DNA from: Hyposmocoma kahamanoa
Taxonomy: Eukaryota > Arthropoda > Insecta > Lepidoptera > Cosmopterigidae
Assembly (NCBI RefSeq): GCF_003589595.1
Contig: NW_020654080.1
Span: 10,877,698-10,941,697, forward strand
DNA: 64,000 nt
Direction of reading: 5' to 3'
The position numbers were made by a program, and so were the translations under genes. Positions 35,111-47,375 of this stretch are shown in pieces; within the stretch, counting starts at the first letter, position 1, and every line of letters starts with the position of its first letter. Below the pieces are notes generated by a model. It was not told the DNA's origin. It did no database searches and saw only the letters and a list, made by a program, of their open reading frames with translations.

Positions 35111-35589
35111 ACGCTTCTGTAGCAAGATTTTGGTTTATACTCCGGCGGATATTAAAAATTTGCCATTCTTGATATAGTATGTCTATGAATAGTGAAACAA
35201 AACATTATAATAAACTTTATTTATTATACAGCTTCCGTCAAAAAATCCGTGGTAGTGACCGATTTAAATCTCGCAGCTTGTCTTGATTGATGGTGATGTA
35301 TGAAATAAATATTGTAAATAATAAATGCGTACAAATATTTACAAAGAGCAACCCCTACAGTTTCTTGCTCATTCTTCTCAGGGAATGTGAGGTTTTCAAG
35401 TGTAATTTTTTAATTATGAAATAAAGATTATTTAACTTTGGAATTGAATTGTTGTATGGATTATTTGAAAGGCAAATAATTTATTATTGGGTATCATTTC
35501 AGAGGCGCAATTATTAGGTCCTTTTCCGTTTAAGAAGTATGATGTACGACTGTGTTAGTAATTTTCGCATGTGCTGGAGGCAGGCGGGG

Positions 35590-35790
35590 TAGTGAAGAGC
35601 AAGTACGGGTACGGTGCGATGCCGAAAGAGGTCGCTAACGAATTGTTTTGGTGAAAGTGCGGGCCGGTGCCGCGACCACATTCCTACGAACTGGTCGAGA
35701 AGCCGCGCTGTGGGAAACGCCGCCAGGGACACCCCACACGACGGCGGCGGCCCTGCACATACCTTCGCCGCTACTGAACGGCAGCGCTGT
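35590..35790. other. GC-rich patch, no gene seen
   Basis: Three overlapping open frames on both strands; none has a domain. Treated as intronic GC-rich DNA. Confidence 0.35.
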
Positions 35791-36036
35791 CGTCTATCAA
35801 CGACTGTACCAAATAATATTCCTCTTCAGGTCATAATGATGTTGACAGCATCTCAACTTTAACCACCGCTGACTACTATATCTTAGGTTTTCTTAGACAA
35901 AAACTACAACAGCTGAAATGCTGCTTAATGTACAGAAATTTTCAGTGATTTGTTATTCACAAGAATAAGTTACAAAGTATGATCTAGGGCGGAATGCGAT
36001 CATGCGAAGCGCTGGGCGGGCGCAAACGCAGACTAA

Positions 36037-36109
36037 GAGGCACGCAGGCGGTGTATGAGGCGCGGGCGGTGTATGAGGCGCGGGCGGTGTATGAGGCGCG
36101 GGCGGTGAG
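36037..36109. repeat. 18-bp minisatellite, about 4 units
   Basis: The unit GCGGGCGGTGTATGAGGC is repeated almost perfectly three times, with partial units at both ends (the first has GCAGGCGG, the last breaks off at GCGGTGAGTAGG). It lies in the ZIP11 intron next to a GGAATGCG site at 35991-35998. Confidence 0.9.
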
Positions 36110-37320
36110 TAGGTAGGCTGACAGCGACGTGATGTTATGTTATCGCATGCATTATTCAGCGGGTGGCGAAAGCGGCAATTTGCGACAATATCCACCGATT
36201 CGCAGAATCGGTTGACTGTTAAGCCGCCGACAAGCCATAAAACAGGATACCCGTCACTCAATAACTAACTTAAATTTAAATAAAAGCTTCAAAATGTCGA
36301 AAGCGCGATTGTATTATAATCAAATTTTGCTTATTGAAGAGTTGGTTAGTTCACAAACCCGAGATAATTTAAGTGATTTGAAGATTCCGATCAATTAGAC
36401 AAGAGCAATGCACTAACTCAGTAGACTTAAGAGATTGATAATTTACAATATTACCAGTCCACTGCGATTAACTGCTATACATAGACATCACCTACGCGCT
36501 ACAATCTGGTATTCTTTCGCTTTCAGCCATCTTCTGCAGATCTAGCGACACTTACTCGGACCCGGTATCCACTAGACCACGCTTGTACCAACGGTAACTG
36601 TTCTGCGATCCATGTGTCCAACCTTCTGCCACATTACTACATAGCCTGCTAACCTTTAGAGCTATGTCAGTATTTTTTAGTTTTGTGACGGATTACTGCG
36701 TTTCGAAACTAAAGTGCTACATAATAGTATATAATAAGTGCCTTTCCATAAATGATTTTTAGTTTGTGAACTAGCTTTACCGTTACATTGTGTCCACGTT
36801 TCGGCTCGACACGTAATTGCTGTAAGGAAGCGAAGGAGGCACTAAAAGATATAGTTTTTAGGCTCTGTCGTGTTTTAACGAAAAGATTTGGCGCAGCTTT
36901 CCAAACACTGCCCAGCATGAAGAGATCCCCTTATCCGCAGATTTCTTTTCTTTAACTGACTTGAATTTTCACCACTCTGCTGACATAGTAACGTAATAGG
37001 AAGGTTTCGCTAATGTAATGACATTTAACAGAATGGCGGCCATAGGACAGACAATGACATCAAATATAGGTTGTAGGTGGTGGTCAAATGAATCTGACCA
37101 AAATAGAAAGGAGAGAAAACGATTAGGAAAATCTTAGCGAAGCTCCAAAATTTCAGAGGACATATATTGATGCACTAGTCTATTACCTATGCCAGTGTGT
37201 CTATTTAGTAATATATACCTAAATAATGCAAACTACGTGGCCAAATCAATTGGAACTTTTTCTGTCTAACACTCACTACACTTGGTTTTATACTCCTGTA
37301 TTGTTAAGTTTATAGTAATT

Positions 37321-37596
37321 ATATCGAGTTCTTAGGTTTTCGCGATTGTTACACATAGGAAATGAAACTATTTTTCCGGATTTAAATCTCGTATATTTGT
37401 TTTTTCAAACAAACCGACGTTTCGGGCCCTTTACAGGTCCCATGGTCACGGTTGACTGAGGTGGTACAGTCTTCAGCCAGTTATATAACTGGTAAACTGG
37501 GCCCTGTAAAGGGCCCGAAACTTCGGTTTGTGAAAAAACAAATACACGTGATTTAACTCCAGAAACATAGTTTCATTTCCCTTTTATAGTGATTGT
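37321..37596. repeat. Family B foldback repeat, copy 4 (best preserved)
   Basis: The left arm runs ATATCGAGTTCTTAGGTTTT, CGCGATTGTTACACATAGGA, CGGATTTAAATCTCG, then the GGGCCCTTTACAGG core. The right arm repeats the series in inverse order (CCTGTAAAGGGCCCGAAAC to ATAGTTTCATTTCCC). Arms of about 120 bases flank a centre with CACGGTTGACTGAG and TTATATAACTGG. It has the form of a foldback MITE with no coding part. Target duplication is unclear. Confidence 0.85.
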
Positions 37597-37779
37597 TCAT
37601 TTCATAGTATTAAAAGAATGTGTTGCAGTCTTTACTGTCGATGATTGTATCTATGATATTTGGCATTTAAATTATAGACAAAAGATTGATAGGATCGGCT
37701 CGGAGTTGTCAATTACTTCAAATTCCTTTGTATAAGTCGTCACCGACCAAAAGTGATTGAATGGTCCAGGAAGGTGTTC

Positions 37780-38240
37780 GAGAAGATTAGGCGCGGCAAC
37801 GACGCAATATGCGCACCACAAACCGGCCTCGATTGCGCAGATCAGCGCCACCAAGGCTGGCACCGCCTTCCGCGACCGCTTCTTCGAGGCCCGCGCTATG
37901 GCGGCGGCGGCGGCGGCTGCGGTCGCGGCGTCGCTCTCTCGATTTAATTATTTAACTTTGAAGGCCGATCGCCCGAGGCGGGCAGCGGGCGGCGCGCTGC
38001 GACTGGTCGAACGGGTGTGGTCCGGAAGAACATGCAGACAGCGCGCCGCCGTCCGTCCTCTCGCCGCAGCGTACCAGACTTCGTGGCACCGCAGCGACAC
38101 ATCGTACACCCAACACGCAACGCTAAAATTTCGAAATAGACGACTTTCTCGGGTCCAGTTAGCAATCACTTCCCGACCCCACTGCGCACAGAACCACTTT
38201 GCAGCGACGCGAGCATAAAGCCGCGCTTGCCGTTTCTACA
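37780..38240. promoter_or_regulatory. GC-rich island inside the ZIP11 intron
   Basis: About 450 bases of CpG-rich DNA with a (CGG)n run at 37897-37917. A 153-codon frame at 37757-38218 on the plus strand and two frames on the minus strand coexist here; simultaneous openness in several frames, with A/R-rich products, argues for composition, not coding. Possible alternative promoter or enhancer, or a non-coding exon. Confidence 0.4.
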
Positions 38241-38780
38241 AACGTCGACTCGCGTTTGAGGTACACAACCTCCCGAGTTAAGTTTTCTATTTGGTGTCAT
38301 CATATACCTAAATGCATTCATAACAAACCATGTAAGTTTATAAAGAATGGGGCACCTAGATATTCGATGCGTAAGCTTTGTTTGCTACGTCGTTATGAGT
38401 CATTGCTTATACACTAGCTAGACGCATTGTCTGCAATAATGTTCACCATATTCGGTGTTTGATCTGATTATGTCATATATCGGAACAAAAAACTCAGTAA
38501 ACTTTACGCTTCAAGAGACGACATGAGATGTAACAAATTTCCAAGTCATTGATTTGATTAATCAAGTGTTTTTGGAATTTTTCAGCCTGTATCTGAAATG
38601 TTTCCTGTGAGGCAGATAACGAATGATAAAGGGTCCGATTGAAATGTCCCTGGTTTTATATGAGAAACGGACCCATCTATTTGAATGTTTTTATAACAAC
38701 ATAATGCAACAAACGTTTATTTACTTTAAGTTGGTTTGAGTTTTAAATTTTTATTGAATTGTTATTCAATTACGTTTTGT

Positions 38781-38813
38781 GAAATTATTCCACTAGTTTG
38801 TTATAATTATTAA
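38781..38813 (+). repeat. Dispersed repeat fragment shared with 59688-59720
   Basis: ATTCCACTAGTTTGTTATAA and flanks match 29 of 33 bases with the segment at 59688-59720, same orientation. Unnamed family. Confidence 0.55.
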
Positions 38814-38933
38814 TACAAAGATCGAACAATCTTGGTTTGGGTTGTTAGAGACAATAAATTAAATAACCTTCTAACTTTAAAATGGGCATTCAGAATCTTT
38901 GCAAGCCGGAGCCTTAAATAAATACATTATTCG

Positions 38934-38951
38934 GATAGGTAGGTAGGTAGG
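38934..38951. repeat. (TAGG)n simple repeat
   Basis: GATAGGTAGGTAGGTAGG. Tracts of this kind are common in Lepidoptera and should not be taken for telomeric TTAGG repeats. Confidence 0.85.
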
Positions 38952-40481
38952 CTGCTATCATTTTACAGAACAACATTTTACTACAGATGTCGTTTAAGAG
39001 CACAATTATAATAATAGTTAATTTGAGGAGTACGCTCGCTGTCAGGATAATGACAAACAATGCAGTTAAAATGTCTGTCTTGATAAGCCAACAAGCAGTT
39101 TTTCCCCGCGATTGTGTAGGGACGGGACGTGAGTTGAGGAGGGTAATGCTTGCCAGAGCTGCATTCCTTGCTACTTACATTCCACTGCGATCTTACGGTT
39201 ATATTACAACTCCATAAACACGTATTCCACATATCAAGGATTCTGGTCATAGCAAGAATTGGATATTACATCTTACGAAACCACATAATAATATGTTAAG
39301 TATTCTTATTACTGAGCAACGAATATTAAATAGCTACATGCTTTACTCAACTACCAAAATGTAGAAAGCTGTTTTTCCTTCGATACCTTTACGAAAAAAC
39401 TGCATTGGTCCGCAGTTATTTTAGCAATGCTTCAATGATTGTATTTATAAACTAGGGGCGCTATCGAAATAGATAAAAAGCTATATCGTACAGTTTTTAG
39501 AAAGCTGCCATTTGTATACTTAGTACTTAGAAAAGATGTTCCAGACGAGGGTTACGAAAGTTGTTAAAGTAATAATGGAAAATATTGATGCAAGATGTTG
39601 AAAAAGGAGCTTAAGCATGTTTTTTTGTACAAAGTGCACCCGATATCGCAAGGGTGGCGCGAGCGCGCGGGTCGTCGCTCGCGCATTCCCCCTCAAGCCC
39701 TCGTCCGAGCAGGATTCCGACTCTCGCATTCTTGCAACCGTTTGTATCACGCAAAGTTCGAAGCAGCTGTGTTTGTTGGCCGTCTCGGCGAGAATTTATC
39801 ATAAAATAATGATAAGGAAATATGAAGATTGATGAAATATGTTAGTTTTCATAAAATTTTTAAGGACCATGTAAATACCCATGTATACTTTCAATTTACA
39901 TAAAGTAATAAATACTTCTATTTTAAATTAATGCCTTTGAAGTCATTAATTTAATTTAATCATCAGTTTTAACTCAAGGAACAGTTTGTACATTTAAATC
40001 GTGTGTGAACGACTTTACAATTTTCAAAAATTAATGAATCAGACTTTAAACAAAACAATTATCCATTTTTTATTTTATTTTGTTCATCCCCGACATTCTA
40101 AGTCGCAAGAGAAATATCCAAAGTGCGGGTATTTGTATTTTATAGCTAGCGCAGACGACGGCGGCGGCACAGAGTACCGGCCAAGCGGCGCCACGGTGGT
40201 TCCGAGAACACTGAGGAATGCGACTATTTACAACTTTTACCTATTTGGTAACGTTTACAACGCGCACGTACTTGTATACCACCATGAGTAAGCAGATCGA
40301 CTTCATTCTATGCACGTTTAAATTACTTCTTTATGGTAACAGACGCGGAAAATTTTAGAGTAAATTTAATATACGAATGGAATGTAGAGTCGCTACCTCG
40401 GCCTATTAATAACCAACCGTAATGATTAATAAAAAGTAAACGCCTAAAAGTAAATGACGACTACTTTTCTGAAAATATTTC

Positions 40482-40516
40482 TTCTCAAATATCTGTGTTT
40501 AAGGAATATTTGAGAA
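40482..40516. repeat. Hairpin with perfect 11-bp stem
   Basis: TTCTCAAATAT pairs with ATATTTGAGAA across a 13-base loop. No further context. Confidence 0.7.
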
Positions 40517-41002
40517 TCACGTTTATTTTTTACCCGTATTATAGGATGTTGGTATAACTGGTATTATTATATACTATACGAGTAGGAAACTTTGAAAAAG
40601 CTGATATGACTATTGCAGCATTATTCGAAGCATAAAGGGACACAGCTGTACAACCATGTAAATAAGTACTGAAGATATCTAACCAAATTTAAAGTAAATA
40701 GTGAACACAGTGCAATAGAAAGGACTTAGACCCAGTTGAGAGATAAGACGTTAAACGTCGATTGTAAGCGAAGTACGTGTCGTGAGCATTGGAGTTCGGT
40801 CCAGCAGTAGTCGGTAAATGAATTAGCCTGAACAGGAATGGGGTCGGCCAGTCTGGCTGCGTTGGCATCCGGCCTAACGACGACGGGCGACTCGGCCGCG
40901 CCGGCGCATTCACGTGGACAGTATTTTATTCTCAAGTTTGAACAATGACATGCCCTGTTCATCAAAGAATTCAAGTGAGTAAATAGAGGTCAACAGACTT
41001 AC

Positions 41003-41101
41003 CAGAATGCTCTCCACACGGAGAACCCAGCCGCTTGTAGTGGCAGACTGACAGCCAGTCCTTCTGGGAAGTTCTGAATGCCAATGCCTAACGCCAGATT
41101 C
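41003..41101 (-). CDS. SLC39A11: Zinc transporter ZIP11, internal exon with NFPEG motif
   Basis: This minus-strand exon of 99 bases has acceptor TTCATAG and donor GTAAGTCTGT. It encodes [20 protein letters not shown], then [12 protein letters not shown] and the first two bases of a tryptophan codon. IQNFPEG is the helix-5 metal-site motif of the ZIP11 branch, where other ZIPs have HEIPHE or similar. The first base completes a codon whose first two bases lie in an exon further upstream (higher coordinates), most likely an arginine as in relatives. That upstream exon should carry the partner motif HN-x-PEG; I looked for it on the minus strand up to base 64000 and did not see it, so it is probably outside the window. 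Confidence 0.94.
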
Positions 41102-41469
41102 CTATGAACAAAAAATTACGTTCTCAAAAATTAATTTTTAACAATGTTAACAGTTTCTGTAAGACACACATGTACATGCAGCTGTATAACTACGCTTCGG
41201 ATTTTGTCTCACAAATAATGTCTCAAAAAACTGCTTATTCTATTTACGATTATTACGTCATTTAAGATTTATTCACCCTTCGGGTACACAATCTCAAATA
41301 TAAATTATGATATAGGTAGGTACATAGGCATATGCGTTATGTTACATTTTTTTAATGCGTTTCAAGAGAGTGATGACGTCAATCCCAATTTTGTGTGCTT
41401 TTTTGTTTGCCTAGATAAAACAAATAATTATGAACAAGGTGAGTGACAAATGCGTTAATGAAAACCGAC

Positions 41470-41900
41470 ATGAGCTGCACACATGTGTAGAGTGGCAAGC
41501 AGGGGCGGGCGGCAGGCGGCCGCCCACGCCCTCTCAGCCTCTCGTGTGTTTACAGGTTCAGCTACTCCATACTGTTCTGACAATAATCTACAATGGCGAC
41601 TCAACGGTGATAGTAGATATTAATCTCTTGTTGTCTTAAAAAATAATTGTGGTTAGTCAACATATTAAAATGAGTGAAAAATTTTGCGACGATCGACAGT
41701 TAGCAAGGGCAACAGTCGTAGCGTTAATGCAAAAGCATGTGTAACGGACTGTTGATGTAAGTCCTAGTAATGTGACAAGAATTATAGCAAGAGGGAGATG
41801 TTGCTGCTCGGGCGCATTCCACACGCGGCCGGGCCGACCCCCGCCCGCGCGCTGCACCCTCACCCGCGGCTCGCGCTAGGAATGCGGCTAACTGTACAGC
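41470..41900. other. Two GC-rich patches with paired GGAATGCG sites
   Basis: GC-rich DNA at 41480-41560 and 41805-41900. The second patch is bounded by CGCATTCC at 41813-41820 and GGAATGCG at 41879-41886, facing in opposite directions 58 bases apart. A full CRE is just to the left at 41374-41381. Possible regulatory DNA. Confidence 0.35.
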
Positions 41901-42845
41901 CTCTATCACCGTTAAACTCAACTGTTCCCGCAGCTAAAGGTTACATTACATAATAACATACTATTTGCATAATGGACAGTTCCGAGCTATCAGAACAACT
42001 GCTCGCGACGTAATTGAGGGTCAGGACATGGCTCAGATGTGGTCCACTTAATAGAAGCCCGTTAACTTTATCCGCCAGTCGTCTTCCTGTTAAGGATGCA
42101 ATTTCAACTGATACGTACAACAATCATAGAACTGTTTCGAGAACATTACAATAATATCTATTTGTTGGAATTAGGTAACTAGGTATATTTAAAAAAATTG
42201 TAATTCATCATTCATTGTTTGTCCATGTTAAACGTATATTTATTAAATAGATATAAAGGAGCGAAAATGTATAGTTAAAAATATTTTTCGAAAAATGGTA
42301 TAACGAACTGACTGAAAGAAAGGTAGCGTTTTGGGAAGTGAAACATGCGAGCTCGGCAAGCAACATATGAAGTAAGTAAGTACTAATAGCGACGTAAACG
42401 GAAGGCTGGGAATTCCTGTTAAAATGGTTAACTTAATAAACATGCACGGTGGCAGCGAAGCCTTTGAGCTCGGTGAAAGCTGCGTGCGCGCCGCTCAGAT
42501 CAGTTAAGACACACCAGTTACATTCGGCACATTCACAAGTTTGGGAAATGCCGCCACTTGCGTCCACGTTCGATGTAAGTCGAAATCAACCTTTTTCTGA
42601 TGAAACAAAATTAAAGAGTTGAAAAGATATATCACTATCAGTCATTTCTTACAAAGTACTACTTTTTTTGTAAGAGTTCATGACAGTATTTATTGATTTT
42701 TATTTTAACAGTTCCTTTCAATACTAGATTATGAACATAATTATTAGTATGTTAATGTCAAGAGATGTAGTTTTAGTTAAAAATTTTGCTCATCATTTCT
42801 CCAATCTTGCAATGAGACGGTTTGTATCATTGGCTCGTAGGATTT

Positions 42846-43614
42846 AAGCTGCTACCAGACGGACTGCACGAGCGAAGTTGATATATACGACTACATGCAG
42901 TCGACACTGACTGCAGGCAGCTATCGCCGCGTGCCTAGCTCAGCAGCTAGAGTATATAAACTTATTTGTTGATGTCGAAATAGAAGCAAAGATGTTACTT
43001 GTAGCTTGTCACTGTATTCAGAACGTTTATGATTCCAAATGTTGACTTTACTTTTCATAAAAGAAATAAACATATCAGTATCGAAATCCTCCATTTGTTA
43101 TTTGTCATCGCACTCCCGACCCCCGACTATACTCTGATGGTGTTGCGATAAAAATGAAAGCAGATGCTCTTATTAATAAAAATTTCAAAAAAATTGCGCA
43201 AATGTAAAATAAATCAAGAAAAGTTTCACCAATTGTGTTTTAGTTTTATCATTGTTGATAAAACATTCAAATAATTGTTACATTTTGCCATTACTGAAAA
43301 AAAATTATTATTCATTTATTCACCATAGGAACATCAATACCATGTGTATTAAAACAATTACATAAACGTAACTAATCATGAGCACAATTCTGATACACAA
43401 GTCAATTACAGGTGTACACAACATTCAATAACACCATACTACTAACTAAAGTGGTATCCTCTTAAGAATGTCAATAGCTGCTTTTAATTCTCGGACTATC
43501 GTTCACCTCAACTGCAGCTGACTCTTTCAAAAGCCGTCAAATCTTGACTGCATGCAGACCATCTCGACTTGCATTAACTTCAGACATGTAGTCCATCTGT
43601 TAGCAGCCCTTAAA
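42846..43614. mobile_element. Foldback MITE of about 770 bp, PIF/Harbinger-like
   Basis: Left end TAAGCTGCTACCAGACGGAC has its inverse at the right end, GTCCATCTGTTAGCAGCCCTTA. Subterminal regions continue with related GACTGCA and ACTTCAACTT-like blocks. TAA/TTA bases flank the ends, but the exact duplication cannot be fixed because one or two terminal bases differ. No coding capacity. Confidence 0.6.
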
Positions 43615-44215
43615 TAATCTACGACTCGATAAAGCCAACAAATTTGAAACTCATCGGCACGGTTAGGATGTGAGCAGGAGGAGCCGCAGGCGGTCTATGT
43701 GTATAATGATCGTCCAACTCAGCATGAGGGCGGCCTACCGACCAACCTACCGAACGCTTCATTTGAATCATACAACTTATCTTATTGAGCTGTTTCTATG
43801 AATACAATGTTACTTTATTTGTCTAACAAACACGACTATTTTACTATATGTTTGCTAAAATCATCACCAAAACGACTGCCTAAGTTGTGATAGATTTTTT
43901 GTCTATTGTTATAAGTAGATGAATATTTTAAAAGCAAATAAGTTGAAAGTCATCAATCTACTCACATAATCAATTAATAAGTTTGTAAAACAAATCTTGC
44001 AACTTATGGAGGGGCAAGTGGTAGCAAAAACTCATCTTATGGTCCATCGCTTTGACTGTTTACTGTGTCACGGAAACGGCGGAGCGGCTCTCGGGCTATT
44101 ATGTCAACCGATACCTATACCAATTTTATAAGTGAACAGAGAAACACTGTCTCCGGATACATCCGAATTCCAATTACATCACAGACGAGTCCATTTCACT
44201 TTTCGACCTACCCGG
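43615..44215. other. No gene seen
   Basis: Ordinary mixed-composition DNA with no frame or repeat recognised. Confidence 0.5.
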
Positions 44216-44219
44216 AAGT

Positions 44220-44700
44220 GAATTCCTAAGCACGAGCATACGGTGCGGCCAAATTTGGTGCCGTGCGAGCGGAATGCGACTGTATGCACCACTGGCGTAG
44301 AGCTCTCGCCGCAGCTGCCTCTCTGTGGCATGCACGACTCACCGAAGCGGATGTGAATGTTCCAAGACGGCAATCAAAAAGTGACTCAGTTTTCGAGCGT
44401 TAGAGTGTAAATTGTTGCGTTCATTTGAGCGACAGTCGCGAAAGTAGTGGCAACTTTCACGGCACGATGGGGGCGCAAGAGGCGGCGGTGCGGGGCCCTG
44501 CGCCGTCGGTCCATTGACGACACCGTGACCTACATACCGCAGCTCCATTCATGCCGCGGCCTCGCGGAGCGCTGCGCACGCGCAGGACTCTAGGCCCGCA
44601 CACTTGCCGATACTGCGACACCGGAATTTCCATCGACCACTTGCACAACCTCGGTGCCGTTGTCGCAATCGGACGTACACGCCGAGCTGGGCCGAGGTCG
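44220..44700. other. GC-rich region with GGAATGCG, possible regulatory DNA
   Basis: GC-rich from about 44220 to 44700, with GGAATGCG at 44271-44278. Several open frames of 60-70 codons overlap on both strands without a recognisable domain. Confidence 0.35.
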
Positions 44701-45214
44701 ACCCACCATCACTACACTTGTTCAATTAGAGCCTTCCAATAATATGCGCAATCAACTAAAGATACACACGTATCTCTTATACCGGCTCTATGTATGTATG
44801 TCCACATTCTGCGCTATAATGAGGGTCATCCACGTCACTACGTTGCGGTCCTTCGTTAAAACTGTCCACAGTGTACGTGTGTGAGTGACAATATGGATAG
44901 AAATAAGCTCGATCAAATGGCTTGGTGTATATAATAGCTGATTTATATGGGAGCGCAACATTTGGGAACTTGTCATTTAGTACAGTTCTAGAAGACAGAT
45001 ATGTCCGGAGGCAATAGCGTATTAAACTTGAACCGCACGTGTTCGCACTTGCGTAGGTTAACCTTATTGCATTGTATATGATATTAAAAACTTCCCTTGG
45101 ACCTCCTTGTTTGAAGTTACAACTCAAGTAGGTACCTATGTTTGCCAATAACGTGACCACAAAAATTTGTACCTGTATCGTTTTTACAACCTGGATAAAC
45201 TTTTTACATTTAAC

Positions 45215-45345
45215 GGTCAGCCGAGTTCATGGGAGCAATAAACAGCTCAAAGCGTTGGTTTGTTTATAAAAACTAATATAGGCTATTTTAGTATAGATAC
45301 AAAAGCTTCATTTCCAAAGTGTTAGTGAATCGCCAAACCCTGCAA
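45215..45345. repeat. Family B fragment, copy 5
   Basis: ACGGTCAGCCGAGTTCATGG, GTTGGTTTGTTTATAAAAAC and AAAAGCTTCATTTCC match one arm and the centre of family B. The other arm is missing. Confidence 0.55.
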
Positions 45346-45975
45346 ACCCGATATAATTTATTGTTTATTAGTCGAAAGTATTGTAATTAAATTATGTTCG
45401 CTCTCACTTAGGGGACCAATTTTGCCTAGATTAGGAGCAACAGTTATTAAAATATGAATGACGTTGTGACGAATTTTTTTACTTTAGACATCTGTTTCTT
45501 AACTCATGCTAAATTATAGTAAGTACCTATACAAGAATTCAATGTTCTCTTAAAAGTTTTTGTAAATAACACGGTGAAACTCCTTTATCAAACTCAAAAC
45601 ATTCCAGATTAAATATGGCTTTGTTTGATAAACGAATCATTATTTGCTTCTTAATTATAAGGTTACGATAAAAGTACATAACTTATTATTTATAACTAGA
45701 CGTAAACTTGGGATAGTCAGCAAAGTAATTTAGGCCAACGCCATGGAGATAGTTACATTTCAAAATTACTGAGGAGCTATACCTAGTTGCCACAGTTACC
45801 TTCAATCATGATGACTTTTAACGCAGAATAATACAAAATAAACGAAGACAAAAAGCTCCGTGATGACTATTATAAAAAAAGAGAGAGCGTAGACACCAGC
45901 AGCTGGCATTTCGTCTCAAGCAAAACGTGAAACATCGAAGCCGGAATTCCAAGGTAGCTCAAGTGGGTTAGTTGT
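45346..45975. other. AT-rich DNA, no gene seen
   Basis: No feature recognised. Confidence 0.5.
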
Positions 45976-45979
45976 ATGA

Positions 45980-46200
45980 GTGAACAGTCGATGTCTTTAT
46001 AATAGTTGTGCTGTGGTAGATGAAGTGGCAATGCGAAGTGGTTGCGCTAGTAGCGAGGCGGCGCACCGGCGGGGGCCGGGGGGGAGAGGGGGACGGCGAG
46101 CTGCCAGACAGCGGGGCTCCGCTGGGAGGCTACAGGCCGCACCAGCCTCTTGCAGCGCCGCAACACCTCCGCGCATTCGCTGCTCCACTTCGATTAAAAT
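45980..46200. other. GC-rich patch, no gene confirmed
   Basis: CpG-rich DNA with GGGGGCCGGGGGGGAGAGGG. Frames of 108, 96 and 69 codons overlap on both strands; none has a recognised domain. Confidence 0.35.
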
Positions 46201-47279
46201 TGCATATAAACGACTCTCAACAATATTAGCTTCTGCTAATAGCTTCAGTGCTACCATGTGGAAAGCGCAATGGTCAAATTTTCTCAATAAATGTAGATCG
46301 AACTAAGATATTTTGTACAGCTTTGCTTACTAATATAGTATTGGACTTAGCTTTTGTAACTCGACATTTAGATTGTAATTATTACCTGATTCATGTATGT
46401 ACATGTGAAATAACACATTCTATAAATAATGTGAAGCTTGACATTTATATTGGATAATAATAATATCAATTTTATATTATTATATTCTTATTGATTTTGC
46501 TTTTTAAACAGCAATTTTTGCATATCATCTGTACTTAGTTTATTGCGACTTCTATAGCCACTAGTAATGTCATTAAATTTTCGCTAATAACAGTCTATAC
46601 AAATAAATAATCAGCTTATCGGTACCGTAATGATTATTATTGTTTAATTAAGGATAATCATTTTTAGACAAGTAACACTAATCAACTGGACGTTGTAACG
46701 TTACTGCATAATAATTTTATATTTATATCGAAATTAATTTTCGTTTTAATACTAGTAGACGAAAGGACCTGTCCAGAGTGTAAGCAACAAAATACAGTTA
46801 CCTTTAAAAATGATCGGGAAAGAATACGACGCTTGAAATGCAACCACAATCAATTAGCCAGCGCCACTGTAAGAACCTAAAAGTCAACATTTATACGAAA
46901 ACTATCTAAAATTAATTAATAAACATCGTTGAATAATTTTCATTTTATCAAAATTTTCTTCATTTTACAACTTTATAAATAAGTAACATGAAATCTTACT
47001 TTTTGCTAATTTTTTATAAAAAGTTTTTGACAGCTGTTTTGGGGTGAGCGTAAGCAGCGCCTCTAGTGGTTAACTTAGACACTTTTCTTTCTCATTCATC
47101 AACAGTCTATTCGCCAATAGTAACAACTGTTGAATGAATGAAACTACAAATCAAAAACAGAACTCTAAAAAGACAGCTAGATGCCGCACATCCTGGTCAT
47201 AAAATATGAGACCATAGTAAAATAAATTATTATAGCCAAATTGTAAGATGAGATGAATGATCGGAATGTGATATCTCTT

Positions 47280-47290
47280 GAGAGAGAGAA

Positions 47291-47375
<85 letters not shown>
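47280..47375. repeat. (GA)n microsatellite
   Basis: About 95 bases of almost pure GA dinucleotide repeat, with GAAA variants at the left end and one extra G near 47362. It forces two long low-complexity frames (ER repeats and SL repeats) that are not genes. GA tracts can bind GAGA-factor-like proteins in insects. Confidence 0.97.

Larger units (their letters stand above)
34619..41002 (-). other. ZIP11 intron, 6.4 kb
   Basis: Bounded by a GT donor at 41002-41001 and an AG acceptor at 34620-34619 (minus strand). Contents are a family A repeat at 34750-35043, an 18-bp minisatellite at 36037-36109, a family B foldback at 37321-37596, a GC-rich island at 37780-38240, and GC patches at 39655-39740 and 40145-40225. 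Confidence 0.85.

Noticed and set aside
37757..38218. 153-codon open frame, the longest in the window
   Set aside because: It lies in a CpG-rich island where opposite-strand frames are also open, its product is A/R-rich without a domain, and no splice or homology signal supports it.
38934..38951. Telomere-like repeat
   Set aside because: The unit is TAGG, not the insect TTAGG, and only four units are present.
41283..41310. Minus-strand CVPEG-like peptide, considered as the missing ZIP11 HN-x-PEG exon
   Set aside because: A stop codon follows directly after PEG and the conserved LAVGVGFG is absent, so it is chance.
44777..45160. 127-codon minus-strand frame
   Set aside because: No recognisable domain or start context; the ordinary AT-rich half shows no codon bias.
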